Source of the DNA: Oscillospiraceae bacterium
GTDB taxonomy: Bacteria; Bacillota; Clostridia; Oscillospirales; Ruminococcaceae
Direction: 5' to 3'
NCBI GenBank assembly: GCA_017518255.1
Contig: JAFWVK010000084.1
Location: 1 to 64,000 of the forward strand
Length of the DNA: 64,000 nt
Shown: positions 30,337-38,918 of the stretch, one piece after another
Layout: each line of letters opens with the position of its first letter
Position numbering within the stretch: position 1 is the first letter of the stretch
Program-made: the position numbers and the translations under genes
Notes under the pieces: model-generated
What the model was told of the DNA's origin: nothing
What the model saw: only the letters and a program-made list of their open reading frames with translations
Databases searched by the model: none

Positions 30337-32961
30337 TCAGCGTTTCATCAGTGCGCGCTTCATGATTGTCAGATCAGCCGCATTGAGTTTCCCGTCCGGA
30401 ATACAGTCGCCTTTTTTCCAGTCCCGCATCTGCGGCGAGCTGCCTTCCTTCAGCCAGCGGCACAGCGCAACGGCATCCTGAATGTCAAATTTTCCGTCAC
30501 CCGTTACATCCATCGGCACATCAGCAGGCGCCGCATATCCGTAAATTGCAGCTTCGTTCAGGTCGCCGCCGCCTTTGACAATTTTCAGGCAGGAGGTCGG
30601 TGCGGTATCCTGAATCATCACCGTGTTCCTTGACATATATGTTCCCAGATTCGAGGAGAACAGCAGCGTATCCGTTTCAGCGTCATAGACCTCAAAGCTG
30701 CCTGAGCCGTATGTATCGAAAAGGCTGAAGCCGGTGAGGATATACGGCTGATCCAGTGTGACATAGCATGTGATATTCGACTGATTGACATTGGTCTCCG
30801 GCGTTTTCAGTCCGGCGGTATCTCCGTAAATTATGGAAGGCATAGAATCCGGCTCGTCAAACATCCGGTAAAACTGATTGAGCTTGCTGTCGCTCGGTGC
30901 AGACGTGAGGTCGCAGATTTCGGTGCTTTGATCGGCAGTCAGGCAGAGAGATTCAGGCTTAATATAGACGCCTTTGCCGTTCACAATCTGTTTTTCAGCC
31001 GGAGAAACCGTTACAAATACGGGTGTTTCGGACACTTCGACAGAAATGCTGCGCATACCAGATGCCAGTTCTGTCACAGTTCCTTCGGCATAGGTTCCGG
31101 GAACGGTCAGATAGGCTGATCCGTTCATCGGCATATCCAGATGATATGCCTTTATTACTTTATCTTCGTTTGTCGGAGACCAGAGACAGTAGATCACATC
31201 ACCGTTTGTACGGTCGCTGAAAACAAATTTGCAGATGCCGTCCGAAGATTCGTCTGCGATGAAATCAGCATTCATCAGCGTGTTTTTCATGCATGCGGTA
31301 TAATACCACGCAAGCTTTTTATTCCATTCGCCCTTTACGGTGACCAGTCCGGAATTGTAGTAAACGCCTTCGCCTTCGTCGCGGAGCTGGAATTTGGTCA
31401 TCCGGTCAATGCCAGCGCCGATTGCCGTCAGATAGGTTCGGGCGACGCGCTGTGCATAGCGGAGCTGATACTGTTCATTGTCGTGATTGTCAACGCCCTC
31501 TGTCTCGCAGTCTCCCATCGGTACTTCAAATTCCGAAATCCAGAGTTCTGTGCCGGGCGCATTTTCATCCATCCATGCCTGTATCTCGCGGATTCTCGAT
31601 ACCATGGAGGAATCTTCCGGAATATAGGTATCCGGTCCGAGATGCACATTGATGATATCAACGGCAAATACGCCGTCGCTCCGGTGATAGTCAAACCAGA
31701 GCTTCATTTCGGAGAGGTAGTCGAGCAGAGAAGCCGTTGCGAGCATACCGCCCATTGCCAGTTTGAAATCAGGATCAGCCTGCTTGACACCGGCATTCGG
31801 AATCGTTCCCTCATGCCCGTCAAAGTCCGCTGAACACATTGCAGCCAGTTCATAGGGGGTATAGTAGCTTGCTTTTCCGCTCCATGTCTTGTTGGGTTCA
31901 TTGCAGTTTTCTGCTGCACCGAGCAGTCCCATGCCGATTTTAGGCTCGGAGCCTTCTGCAACGTTCAGTGTTGCGGGATCGACATCCGGGTTGCTTCCGT
32001 ACCGCGCCGCAACCTGATACATAGTCTGTGCATGAATGGTATAGCTTTCAGGGTCAGTCGGATCATCGCCTTTTTTGACCGCAATTTCCGGCGGCTTGTT
32101 TTCTCCGTAAATCACAGGGCTGCTTGCCTGAAAGCAGGGGATGATGCTGATGTTCTGCGCTTTCATGGCAGAATAATAGCTGTCCATATCTCCCCATGTT
32201 CCCTGTGTGAATTTTACTTTTCCGTCGGAATCAAGAAGCCAGCTGAAATTATGATATTCGCGGATATTTCCGCCGCCGATGATAGCGGTCATCGGGTCGT
32301 CAATGAAAGCATTGAAGCCGATTTTCTGACCGGCTGAAAGATTTGTTTTTTTGCTGCCGGAGGATTTGGCGGCGGTTTTTGCAATTTGTGCCTCTGTCAG
32401 CTCTGAGGATTTGTATCCGTAGAGCGCAAGTTCGCTGACACCGCTGTCTCCGCTTTCTGTTGAAAAGCGCAGATAGCGTGTTGCACGCGGACTGTCAAAG
32501 CTTACGCCGCGCCATGTCTGATACTGATCGGTTGTGAAGCTGCCGCGCTCTTTCCACTCAAACGGCTCTCCGTCTTCAATCTTCCAGTCCTGAACTCCGT
32601 TGTTGTCAAGAAAACAGATGCCGGTTATGACATAGTTTGCGCCGAGATCCATATAAAAGGAGTCTTCCCCGAATTCCGACTGGTAATTAGGCTTCCAGTT
32701 CTTTGACCTGTCTGTTGCCTTCCAGATTTCTGAGTCAACAGTGGGTTTGTCCGGCGATGCCGGAACCTTGTCCTGATCGTTGAATAATACGGAGGCCGGA
32801 TTCAGATAATCAGCACCGATGTATACCAGATTCTCGTCCATGACTGAAAAAGCGGATACATCCAGAAGTGCAGGCTGATCTGCCGCATCCGCAGGGATAC
32901 AGGGCAGCATACCCGCCGTAATGATAAAAGCGGTGATTCCGCTGAACATTTTCTTTCTCAT
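30337..32961 (-). CDS. secreted dockerin-bearing clan GH-A type glycoside hydrolase
   Basis: Exported cellulosomal protein of 874 residues. Signal peptide 1-26; discoidin-like beta domain about 35-185 (YMDLGANYVITGICFLDN, RYLRFSTESGDSGVSELALY); (beta/alpha)8 barrel about 210-560 with a likely acid/base Glu355 in NCNEPN and a likely nucleophile Glu477 in LWISEFE; a beta-sandwich about 565-650; a second discoidin-like region about 665-810; C-terminal dockerin 816-872 with loops DVTGDGKFDIQD and a degenerate second loop around GDCIPDGKLNAAD. The NEP and SEF motifs fit clan GH-A (GH39/GH5-like), but I cannot assign the family or substrate. GGAGGG precedes the ATG. It follows the deaminase gene by 31 bases with no terminator visible. 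Confidence 0.85.
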   Translation of the reverse strand: MRKKMFSGITAFIITAGMLPCIPADAADQPALLDVSAFSVMDENLVYIGADYLNPASVLFNDQDKVPASPDKPTVDSEIWKATDRSKNWKPNYQSEFGEDSFYMDLGANYVITGICFLDNNGVQDWKIEDGEPFEWKERGSFTTDQYQTWRGVSFDSPRATRYLRFSTESGDSGVSELALYGYKSSELTEAQIAKTAAKSSGSKKTNLSAGQKIGFNAFIDDPMTAIIGGGNIREYHNFSWLLDSDGKVKFTQGTWGDMDSYYSAMKAQNISIIPCFQASSPVIYGENKPPEIAVKKGDDPTDPESYTIHAQTMYQVAARYGSNPDVDPATLNVAEGSEPKIGMGLLGAAENCNEPNKTWSGKASYYTPYELAAMCSADFDGHEGTIPNAGVKQADPDFKLAMGGMLATASLLDYLSEMKLWFDYHRSDGVFAVDIINVHLGPDTYIPEDSSMVSRIREIQAWMDENAPGTELWISEFEVPMGDCETEGVDNHDNEQYQLRYAQRVARTYLTAIGAGIDRMTKFQLRDEGEGVYYNSGLVTVKGEWNKKLAWYYTACMKNTLMNADFIADESSDGICKFVFSDRTNGDVIYCLWSPTNEDKVIKAYHLDMPMNGSAYLTVPGTYAEGTVTELASGMRSISVEVSETPVFVTVSPAEKQIVNGKGVYIKPESLCLTADQSTEICDLTSAPSDSKLNQFYRMFDEPDSMPSIIYGDTAGLKTPETNVNQSNITCYVTLDQPYILTGFSLFDTYGSGSFEVYDAETDTLLFSSNLGTYMSRNTVMIQDTAPTSCLKIVKGGGDLNEAAIYGYAAPADVPMDVTGDGKFDIQDAVALCRWLKEGSSPQMRDWKKGDCIPDGKLNAADLTIMKRALMKR

Positions 32962-32992
32962 CTTGTCCCTCCGAACTGTCTCAGGCTGTCAG

Positions 32993-34261
32993 TCAGCCGG
33001 TCAGGCGTTCAATTCGTTTTCCGGTATCTGCAAGGATTGCTTCAGGGTTTATGCCGTTCTGATAGATGCCGTCTTCATAGAGAATCTTTCCCGCGCACAT
33101 GGTCAGCTTCACATTGCTTCTGTCTCCGTTCAGCACAAGGCTTTCCGGAATGTGATGCAGAGGCTGCATATTTGCCGCGTGCAGGTCAATCTCAATCAGG
33201 TCTGCCTGTTTCCCGACGGCAAGAATATCACAATCTTTGAGACCCATAGCCTGTGCGGAACCGACCGTCGCAGCTTTCAGCATCGCGGCTGCGGGAATCG
33301 CTGCTGCATCCATAGTCCGGAGCTTTTGCAGAACTGCGCCGAGATACATCTCACGGAATGGATCCAGTGCGTTATTGGAAGCAGGGCCGTCTGTACCGAG
33401 TGCAAGATTGATATTTTCTTTCAGATATTCTTTCAGCGGAGCAATGCCGCTTGCAAGCTTTGCATTGGAGCATGGGCAGGAAACAGCCCACAGATTGTTC
33501 CGGCTGAATACGGCGCGGTCCTCTTTGTCAAACCAGACGCAGTGGAAGCCGCCGCCGCCGTATTCCCAGATGCCGATTGATTCCAGATACTTTGCAGGTG
33601 TTGTACCGTGACGTTCAATGCAGGCATCGTGTTCGGAGCGGGTTTCACTGATATGGGTAAATACCGGTTCTTTTTCCGCCTGCGCCAGTTTTGCGATTTC
33701 CTGGTGCAGGCTTTCGTCGCTTGTGTATTCTGCGTGGAATCCGAGCCGATAACCGATACGCTGATGCACATTCCGATATTTCCGGAACTGTTCTTCCAGC
33801 CGTTCAACATCTTTCGCCGTGCCGCTGATGCTCCCGCAAAGAACGGCACGCATCCCGGATTCGATTGCTGCCTGAACCGTGCTCTCCGGATAGAAATACA
33901 TATCAAAAAAAGCGGTTGTGCCCGAAGCCAGATATTCCAGAATTGCCAGTCGGTCAAATGCATAGACATCCTCAGCGGTCAGGCGTTCTTCATACGGAAA
34001 CACTTTTTCAAACAGCCATGTCTGAAGCGGGACATCCTCTGCAAACGAGCGTAAAAAGGTCATAGCAGAATGCGTATGGGCATTTTTGAAGCTGGGCATG
34101 AGCAGATTCCCGTTTACATCAATCTCACGCTCAAAAGCCGGCAGCTCCGCAGGAGATTTGCCGAGATAGGAGATTTTATCTCCGTCCGTCCAGATTTCGC
34201 CCTCCCGGACGGTCAGCGGCTCTTCCATTGTCAGAATTTTTGCATTATAAAACCGAATCAT
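32993..34261 (-). CDS. mtaD: MTA/SAH deaminase-type amidohydrolase
   Basis: Metal-dependent amidohydrolase of 422 residues, closest in pattern to 5'-methylthioadenosine/S-adenosylhomocysteine deaminases. Metal motif HTH at 62-64 (FKNAHTHSAMTFLRSF), then FHAEYTSDE, THISETRSEH and GTDGPASNNALD, all conserved in the MtaD family. It would convert SAH, MTA or adenosine to the inosyl forms. The gene lies with ahcY and pnp, which supports this over an unrelated chlorohydrolase role. The start MIRFYNAKIL at 34261 has AAAGGA upstream; the longer frame overlaps the preceding gene without a ribosome site. The ribosome site overlaps the stop of the upstream gene. Confidence 0.88.
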   Translation of the reverse strand: MIRFYNAKILTMEEPLTVREGEIWTDGDKISYLGKSPAELPAFEREIDVNGNLLMPSFKNAHTHSAMTFLRSFAEDVPLQTWLFEKVFPYEERLTAEDVYAFDRLAILEYLASGTTAFFDMYFYPESTVQAAIESGMRAVLCGSISGTAKDVERLEEQFRKYRNVHQRIGYRLGFHAEYTSDESLHQEIAKLAQAEKEPVFTHISETRSEHDACIERHGTTPAKYLESIGIWEYGGGGFHCVWFDKEDRAVFSRNNLWAVSCPCSNAKLASGIAPLKEYLKENINLALGTDGPASNNALDPFREMYLGAVLQKLRTMDAAAIPAAAMLKAATVGSAQAMGLKDCDILAVGKQADLIEIDLHAANMQPLHHIPESLVLNGDRSNVKLTMCAGKILYEDGIYQNGINPEAILADTGKRIERLTG

Positions 34262-34274
34262 GTTCTTTTTCCTT

Positions 34275-34976
34275 TCATGAGAGCATTGTGCCTTTTGACT
34301 GTTCCAGTGCTTCCTGCATGGCTTCCACGGCAATCTGAATATGGTCGATTTCATCCGTGTCGTCGGTATAGGCGGAAGAAACCTGAAAGCTCAGATAAGA
34401 ACCGTAATAATCCAGAAGGAGATCAGCGCGCTGAATCAGTTTTCCGATCTGTTTTTGCATGGTTTCGCGATACTGATTATTTGAGATTCTGTCATACTGG
34501 AAGAAACAGAATAGATGCAGAATCCGTGCAGCAAAGGTATAAAAGATTTCTTCCATTCTGTCATAAAGGGGATCGTCCCGCAGCAGCTTGTCAAGCTGCG
34601 CCCGCATATCATGCCGTTCATGAAACACTTCAATCAGATGACTGACACTGTGCATCCATTCCTTTACGGTTTCACCGTATTCTCCGAGCGGAAAATGCCG
34701 AGAGGTATCGGAGATATATTCATATTCCTTTGTGATAAAATAACGGCGGTATTCATCGTTCCGGTTTCCGTTCAGTGCTTCGTCAGCGGTCAGTGCAAAG
34801 TTGTAATTGACCTTTGTCCGCATCCGGATGTGTTTTTTGCCCCAGTCCTGAAGCTGACGCAGTGTTTTTTCTTCTTTTGTAAATTTCTGCACGCTGTAAC
34901 TCTCACTCCCGTCTGTATCTTCGGCAACGAAACCGTGTGAATCAGTCTTTCTGCATTGATGATTACTTCCGAACAT
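34275..34976 (-). CDS. unknown helical protein in the SAH/MTA recycling cluster
   Basis: I do not recognise this 233-residue protein. It is charged and predicted mostly helical (VKEWMHSVSHLIEVFHERHD, MQKQIGKLIQRADLLLDYYG), with no signal peptide or membrane span, and Asp/Tyr-rich motifs such as FQYDRISNNQYR. The start at 34976 is the most likely ATG, 13 bases after the pnp stop, though the ribosome site is weak; the longer frame would overlap pnp by 92 bases. Its stop is read through by the ribosome site of mtaD. Placement between pnp and mtaD suggests a role in nucleoside or methyl-cycle metabolism, or its regulation, by context only. Confidence 0.65.
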   Translation of the reverse strand: MFGSNHQCRKTDSHGFVAEDTDGSESYSVQKFTKEEKTLRQLQDWGKKHIRMRTKVNYNFALTADEALNGNRNDEYRRYFITKEYEYISDTSRHFPLGEYGETVKEWMHSVSHLIEVFHERHDMRAQLDKLLRDDPLYDRMEEIFYTFAARILHLFCFFQYDRISNNQYRETMQKQIGKLIQRADLLLDYYGSYLSFQVSSAYTDDTDEIDHIQIAVEAMQEALEQSKGTMLS

Positions 34977-34989
34977 ATACCGTTCGCCG

Positions 34990-35820
34990 TTATTCTGACT
35001 TTCCGATCTCAGCAATTGATTCGCGGACAAGCAGTTCAAACATCGGAGCAGCTTTGTCGCCGGCTTCCTTGACCTCCTCATGTGTCAGCGGGTGCGGCGA
35101 AATTCCGGCGGCGAGATTACTGATACAGGAAATGCCGCAGATTTCCATTCCGCAGTGACGCGCTGCAATCGCCTCGATCGCCGTGCTCATCCCGACAGCA
35201 TCTGCTCCCAGCAGCCGGAACATCCGGATTTCGGCAGGGGATTCATATGCAGGACCGGGGGTTTGCACATAGACGCCTTCTTTCAGCGGGATATCCGCAT
35301 TGACTGCGATTTTCCGAATGATCCGGTTCAGCCGTTTGCTGTATATTTCACTCATATCCGGAAATCTAACACCGACAGAATTCATATTCGGTCCGCGGAG
35401 CGGGGAGGGGACAAAGCTGGAAATCTGATCGGTAATCAGCATGAATTCACCGGCTTTCATGCCCGGCTGAATGCCGCCTGCAGCGTTGGTCAGGAAGAGT
35501 ATTTCCGCGCCGAGCAGTCTCAGCAGCCGGATCGGCAGAACCGCTTCCTGCGGCGAATAACTTTCATACATATGCACCCTGCCCTGCATAACTGCAACCG
35601 GTACGCCTTCACAGTATCCGAAAACGAACCGTCCCGCATGTCCTTCGACGGTTGAGACCGGAAAGCCGGGGATATCTGCATAATCCAGAGTTTCTACGAC
35701 ATCAATCCGGTCGGCGAATGCGCCGAGACCTGAGCCGAGAACCAGAGCAATTTTCGGCTGAAAGCTGATTTTTTCCGAAACATGTATATAGCATGCTTCT
35801 AGTTGCTGTTTGACGTTCAT
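34990..35820 (-). CDS. punA: purine nucleoside phosphorylase
   Basis: Splits inosine or guanosine with phosphate into base and ribose 1-phosphate. The 276-residue trimeric-type PNP has LVLGSGLGAFAD near the N-terminus, EGHAGRFVFG, MQGRVHMYESY, LTNAAGGIQPGM, QTPGPAYESPAEIRM, GADAVGMSTAIEAIAARH and a C-terminal SNLAAGISPHPLTHEEV. All these are family hallmarks for phosphate, purine and ribose binding. GGAGGG lies 6 bases before the ATG. The gene follows ahcY by 32 bases and feeds on the nucleoside that AhcY releases. Confidence 0.95.
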   Translation of the reverse strand: MNVKQQLEACYIHVSEKISFQPKIALVLGSGLGAFADRIDVVETLDYADIPGFPVSTVEGHAGRFVFGYCEGVPVAVMQGRVHMYESYSPQEAVLPIRLLRLLGAEILFLTNAAGGIQPGMKAGEFMLITDQISSFVPSPLRGPNMNSVGVRFPDMSEIYSKRLNRIIRKIAVNADIPLKEGVYVQTPGPAYESPAEIRMFRLLGADAVGMSTAIEAIAARHCGMEICGISCISNLAAGISPHPLTHEEVKEAGDKAAPMFELLVRESIAEIGKSE

Positions 35821-35852
35821 GTAATCCCTCCGTTCTGTTTTCTGACCGGTAA

Positions 35853-37112
35853 TCAGTGCGCAGCCGTATTTCCGTAGAGATATTCTTTCTGCTCCGGAGT
35901 CAGGACATCAATTTCCAGTTTCATGCTGCGGAGTTTTCTCCATGCGACGTCCTCATCGACCGCTCTCGGAACATTGTTGAGCATTTTGCTTACGGATGCG
36001 CGGTTTTCAATGAGCCATTGTGCGCTCAGTGCCTGAATGGCAAAGCTCATGTCCATGATTTCAGCCGGATGCCCGTCTCCGGCGGCGAGATTGACCAGTC
36101 TGCCCTCAGCAATCACATAGATTGTTCTGCCGTTTGGCAGCTTATATCCGGTAATGTTGTTTCTTGCGGGGAAAGATTCCGTCGCAAGTTCCCGAAGTCC
36201 CGCCATATCGACTTCCACATCAAAATGGCCTGCGTTGCAGAGAACGGCGCCTTCCCGCATTTTCAGGAAGCTGTTCCCGGTAATGACACGGCTGCAGCCG
36301 GTGACTGTAACAAAGAAATCACCGATTTCAGCTGCCTGTTCCATTTTCATGACGGTGAAGCCGTCCATAACCGCTTCGATTGCTTTGACAGGATCCACTT
36401 CAGTCACAATGACTTTTGCACCGAGACCTTTTGCACGCATTGCCGTTCCCTTGCCGCACCAGCCGTATCCGGCAATAACAACTGTTTTACCGGCAACAAT
36501 GAGATTGGTTGTCCGGTTGATGCCGTCCCAAACGGACTGACCGGTTCCGTAGCGGTTGTCAAAAAGATGCTTACAGTCGGCATCGTTGACGAGCATCATC
36601 GGAAATTTGAGCTTTCCGGCATCAGCCATGACATGCAGCCGGAGGATTCCGGTCGTGGTTTCCTCACAGCCGCCGATGACATTCTCAAGCAGTTCCGGAT
36701 ATTCGCTGTGAATCAGAGTAACCAGATCGCCGCCGTCGTCGATGATGAAATGCGGCTTTGCCTCGATGACTCTGCGGGTATGTGCTTCATATTCCTCCGG
36801 CGTTGTGCCGTGCCATGCAAACACATTCAGACCGCCGTGAACGAGCGCAGCGGCGACATCGTCCTGCGTGGAGAGCGGATTGGAGCCGGTAATGAACATC
36901 TCGGCACCGCCGGCTGCAAGAACGCGGCACAGATAAGCGGTTTTTGCTTCAAGATGAATCGAAAGCGCGATGCGTTTGCCTGCGAACGGCTTGGTCTTGA
37001 GAAAATCCTCTTCGATTCCGCGCAGAAGCGGCATGTTGCTCTTGACCCACTGGATTTTACGTTCTCCGCTCTCCCAGAGATTCAGGTCGCGGATTTCACT
37101 GATTGTATGCAT
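35853..37112 (-). CDS. ahcY: adenosylhomocysteinase (short form)
   Basis: NAD-dependent hydrolase splitting S-adenosylhomocysteine, or its inosyl analogue, into homocysteine and nucleoside. 419 residues: substrate segment GSNPLSTQDDVAAAL, GGCEETTTGILRL 147-159, NAD-binding GYGWCGKG 215-222, TVTGCSRVI, and a C-terminus ending LTPEQKEYLYGNTAAH. It lacks the extra segment and the C-terminal DHYRY of the long bacterial and eukaryotic form, as do enzymes of Thermotoga and methanogens. AAAGGA lies 10 bases before the ATG. First gene of the minus-strand run, with its own promoter. Confidence 0.94.
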   Translation of the reverse strand: MHTISEIRDLNLWESGERKIQWVKSNMPLLRGIEEDFLKTKPFAGKRIALSIHLEAKTAYLCRVLAAGGAEMFITGSNPLSTQDDVAAALVHGGLNVFAWHGTTPEEYEAHTRRVIEAKPHFIIDDGGDLVTLIHSEYPELLENVIGGCEETTTGILRLHVMADAGKLKFPMMLVNDADCKHLFDNRYGTGQSVWDGINRTTNLIVAGKTVVIAGYGWCGKGTAMRAKGLGAKVIVTEVDPVKAIEAVMDGFTVMKMEQAAEIGDFFVTVTGCSRVITGNSFLKMREGAVLCNAGHFDVEVDMAGLRELATESFPARNNITGYKLPNGRTIYVIAEGRLVNLAAGDGHPAEIMDMSFAIQALSAQWLIENRASVSKMLNNVPRAVDEDVAWRKLRSMKLEIDVLTPEQKEYLYGNTAAH

Positions 37113-37150
37113 ATGAAACAGTTCCTTTCTTAATAAAATGATTCTCTTTT

Positions 37151-37179
37151 ATTTTACCATATTTTCGCTCGAAATGCAA
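37151..37179 (-). promoter_or_regulatory. promoter of the ahcY-led run
   Basis: Minus-strand TTGCAT (37174-37179), 17-base spacer ending TGG, TAAAAT (37151-37156). The transcript would start near 37144, leaving a leader of only about 32 bases, too short for a SAH or SAM riboswitch. Confidence 0.75.
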
Positions 37180-37228
37180 GCGAAATGCATAATTTTTTAC
37201 ATATGGGAACGCGCTTTTCGAGAAATAC

Positions 37229-37257
37229 TTGACGAAATCACGATTTTGTAGTAAAAT
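37229..37257 (+). promoter_or_regulatory. promoter of the pncB-led run
   Basis: TTGACG (37229-37234), 17-base spacer, TAAAAT (37252-37257). Divergent from the ahcY promoter, with about 49 bases between the two -35 boxes. Confidence 0.75.
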
Positions 37258-37263
37258 AGAATC

Positions 37264-37410
37264 GTGTATTGACTTCTCTTTGCGGTATCCGTCTTCGGTT
37301 TTACGTCAGGATGATTCGCAGGAAGAAGTCAGGCTGCAAGGTTATTTAGAGCGCTGACCGTAGCCCGGAGCGGCTGCTGTACCGAGATTCAAGAAATAAG
37401 GAGATTATCT
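37264..37410 (+). ncRNA. structured 5' leader of the nicotinate phosphoribosyltransferase gene
   Basis: About 147 untranslated bases. TGACTTC (37270-37276) plus TGCG (37281-37284) pair with CGCA (37317-37320) plus GAAGTCA (37325-37331), a nearly continuous 15-bp stem that starts 6 bases into the transcript. Inside it ATCC (37287-37290) can pair with GGAT (37309-37312). Further on AGCC and GGCT (about 37372 in the GTAGCCCGGAGCGGCTG stretch) form a second small hairpin before the ribosome site AAGGAG. The architecture suggests a cis-regulatory RNA, perhaps sensing NAD or a precursor. It does not match a riboswitch class that I can name. Confidence 0.45.
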
Positions 37411-38889
37411 ATGAAAACAGAATTCGCACCGTCCTCTCTGTTTGCATCCCGGAATCTGACCATGCTGGTCGATTTTTATGAACTGACAATGGCGAACGGA
37501 TTTCTGGAAAACGGTCTGGGCGAAATCCGTACCTGTTTCGACCTGTTCTTCCGGAAAGTACCCGATCAGGGCGGTTATGCCATTATGGCAGGTCTGGAAC
37601 AGGCGATTGATTATCTGAAAAATCTTCGGTTTACCGAAGAGGATATCAGTTATCTGCGTGACAGGCAGATTTTCTCAGAGAAGTTTTTGCAGTATCTGGC
37701 GGACTTCCGTTTTACCTGCGATGTCTGGGCGATTCCGGAGGGAACTCCGATTTTCCCGCATGAGCCGTTGGTGACTGTCTGCGGTCCTGCGATGCAGGCA
37801 CAGTTTGTAGAGACAATGCTTCTGCTCAGCATCAACCATCAGTCTCTGATAGCTACGAAAGCAAACAGAATTGTCCGTGCTGCTGCCGGCAGACCGGTTA
37901 TGGAATTCGGCTCCCGCCGTGCGCAGGGTGCAGACGGCGCACTGTACGGTGCAAGAGCGGCTTATATCGCCGGTGCTGCCGGAACAGCCTGTGCGATTTG
38001 TGAACGGGAATTTGATGTCCCGGCGCTCGGAACAATGGCGCACAGCTGGGTGCAGATGTTCCCGACGGAACTGGATGCATTCCGTGCATATGCTAAAGTC
38101 TACCCGGATGCATGTACGCTTCTGGTTGACACATTTCATGTCCTGAAATCCGGTGTTCCGAATGCGATCACTGTTTTCAATGAACTGAAAGCCGCGGGAC
38201 ATGTTCCGCAGGGCATCCGCATTGACAGCGGCGATATTGCATATCTCTCCAAGAAAGCACGCATGATGCTGGATGAGGCGGGGCTTTCGGAGGTCAAAAT
38301 TGTTGCCTCCAATTCGCTCGACGAATACCTGATCCGCGATTTGCTGGTTCAGGGTGCGCAGATTGACAGCTTCGGTGTCGGTGAGCGACTTGTAACATCC
38401 CGCTCCGAACCGGTGTTCGGGGGTGTATATAAGCTCGCTGCTGCCGGAACTGCGGAGGCGCCGGAGACATTTGTGCCGAAGATCAAGCTTTCCGAAAATG
38501 CCTCGAAAATCACAAATCCCGGCTATAAAATGCCGTGGAGACTGTTCGATAATGAAACCGGCATGGCAATCGCCGATGTTATTACGCTTGCGGACGAAGT
38601 GATTGACGATACGCAGCCATATGTCATTTTTGATCCTGAGTTTACATACAAGCGGAAGAGACTGACTGATTTTACCGCAAAAAAGCTTCAGGTTCAAATC
38701 TTCAAAAAAGGCGAGTGCGTATATGATTGCCCGCCTATTCAGGAAATACGTTCTTACTGTTCCGCTCAGCTTGATCTTATCTGGGATGAAGTTAAGCGTT
38801 TTGAAAATCCGCACGCTTATTATGTCGATCTGTCCGAACCGCTCTGGAAGCTCAAGAGAGAGCTGCTTGACCGGTATTTCGCTGACTGA
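37411..38889 (+). CDS. pncB: nicotinate phosphoribosyltransferase
   Basis: Makes nicotinate mononucleotide from nicotinate and PRPP with ATP use, the entry to NAD salvage. 492 residues: N-terminal TMLVDFYELTMANGFLENGL, the EFGSRRAQGADGALYGARAA loop, GTMAHSWVQMF with the conserved His, LLVDTFHVLKSGV, IRIDSGDIAYLSKKARMMLD and VGERLVTSRSEPVFGGVYKL. These are hallmarks of the Firmicutes-type enzyme. AAGGAG lies 7 bases before the ATG. First gene of a run of eight, preceded by a structured leader that may control it. Confidence 0.95.
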   Translation: MKTEFAPSSLFASRNLTMLVDFYELTMANGFLENGLGEIRTCFDLFFRKVPDQGGYAIMAGLEQAIDYLKNLRFTEEDISYLRDRQIFSEKFLQYLADFRFTCDVWAIPEGTPIFPHEPLVTVCGPAMQAQFVETMLLLSINHQSLIATKANRIVRAAAGRPVMEFGSRRAQGADGALYGARAAYIAGAAGTACAICEREFDVPALGTMAHSWVQMFPTELDAFRAYAKVYPDACTLLVDTFHVLKSGVPNAITVFNELKAAGHVPQGIRIDSGDIAYLSKKARMMLDEAGLSEVKIVASNSLDEYLIRDLLVQGAQIDSFGVGERLVTSRSEPVFGGVYKLAAAGTAEAPETFVPKIKLSENASKITNPGYKMPWRLFDNETGMAIADVITLADEVIDDTQPYVIFDPEFTYKRKRLTDFTAKKLQVQIFKKGECVYDCPPIQEIRSYCSAQLDLIWDEVKRFENPHAYYVDLSEPLWKLKRELLDRYFAD

Positions 38890-38918
38890 CAAAATATAAA
38901 AAACAAACAAGGGGGAAA

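Noticed and set aside
35856..37133. 425-aa plus-strand ORF
   Set aside because: Antisense to ahcY, whose motifs are unmistakable; the frame has Cys/His/Phe-rich composition.
37113..37150. SAH or SAM riboswitch before ahcY
   Set aside because: The predicted leader is only about 32 bases, too short, and contains no matching stems.
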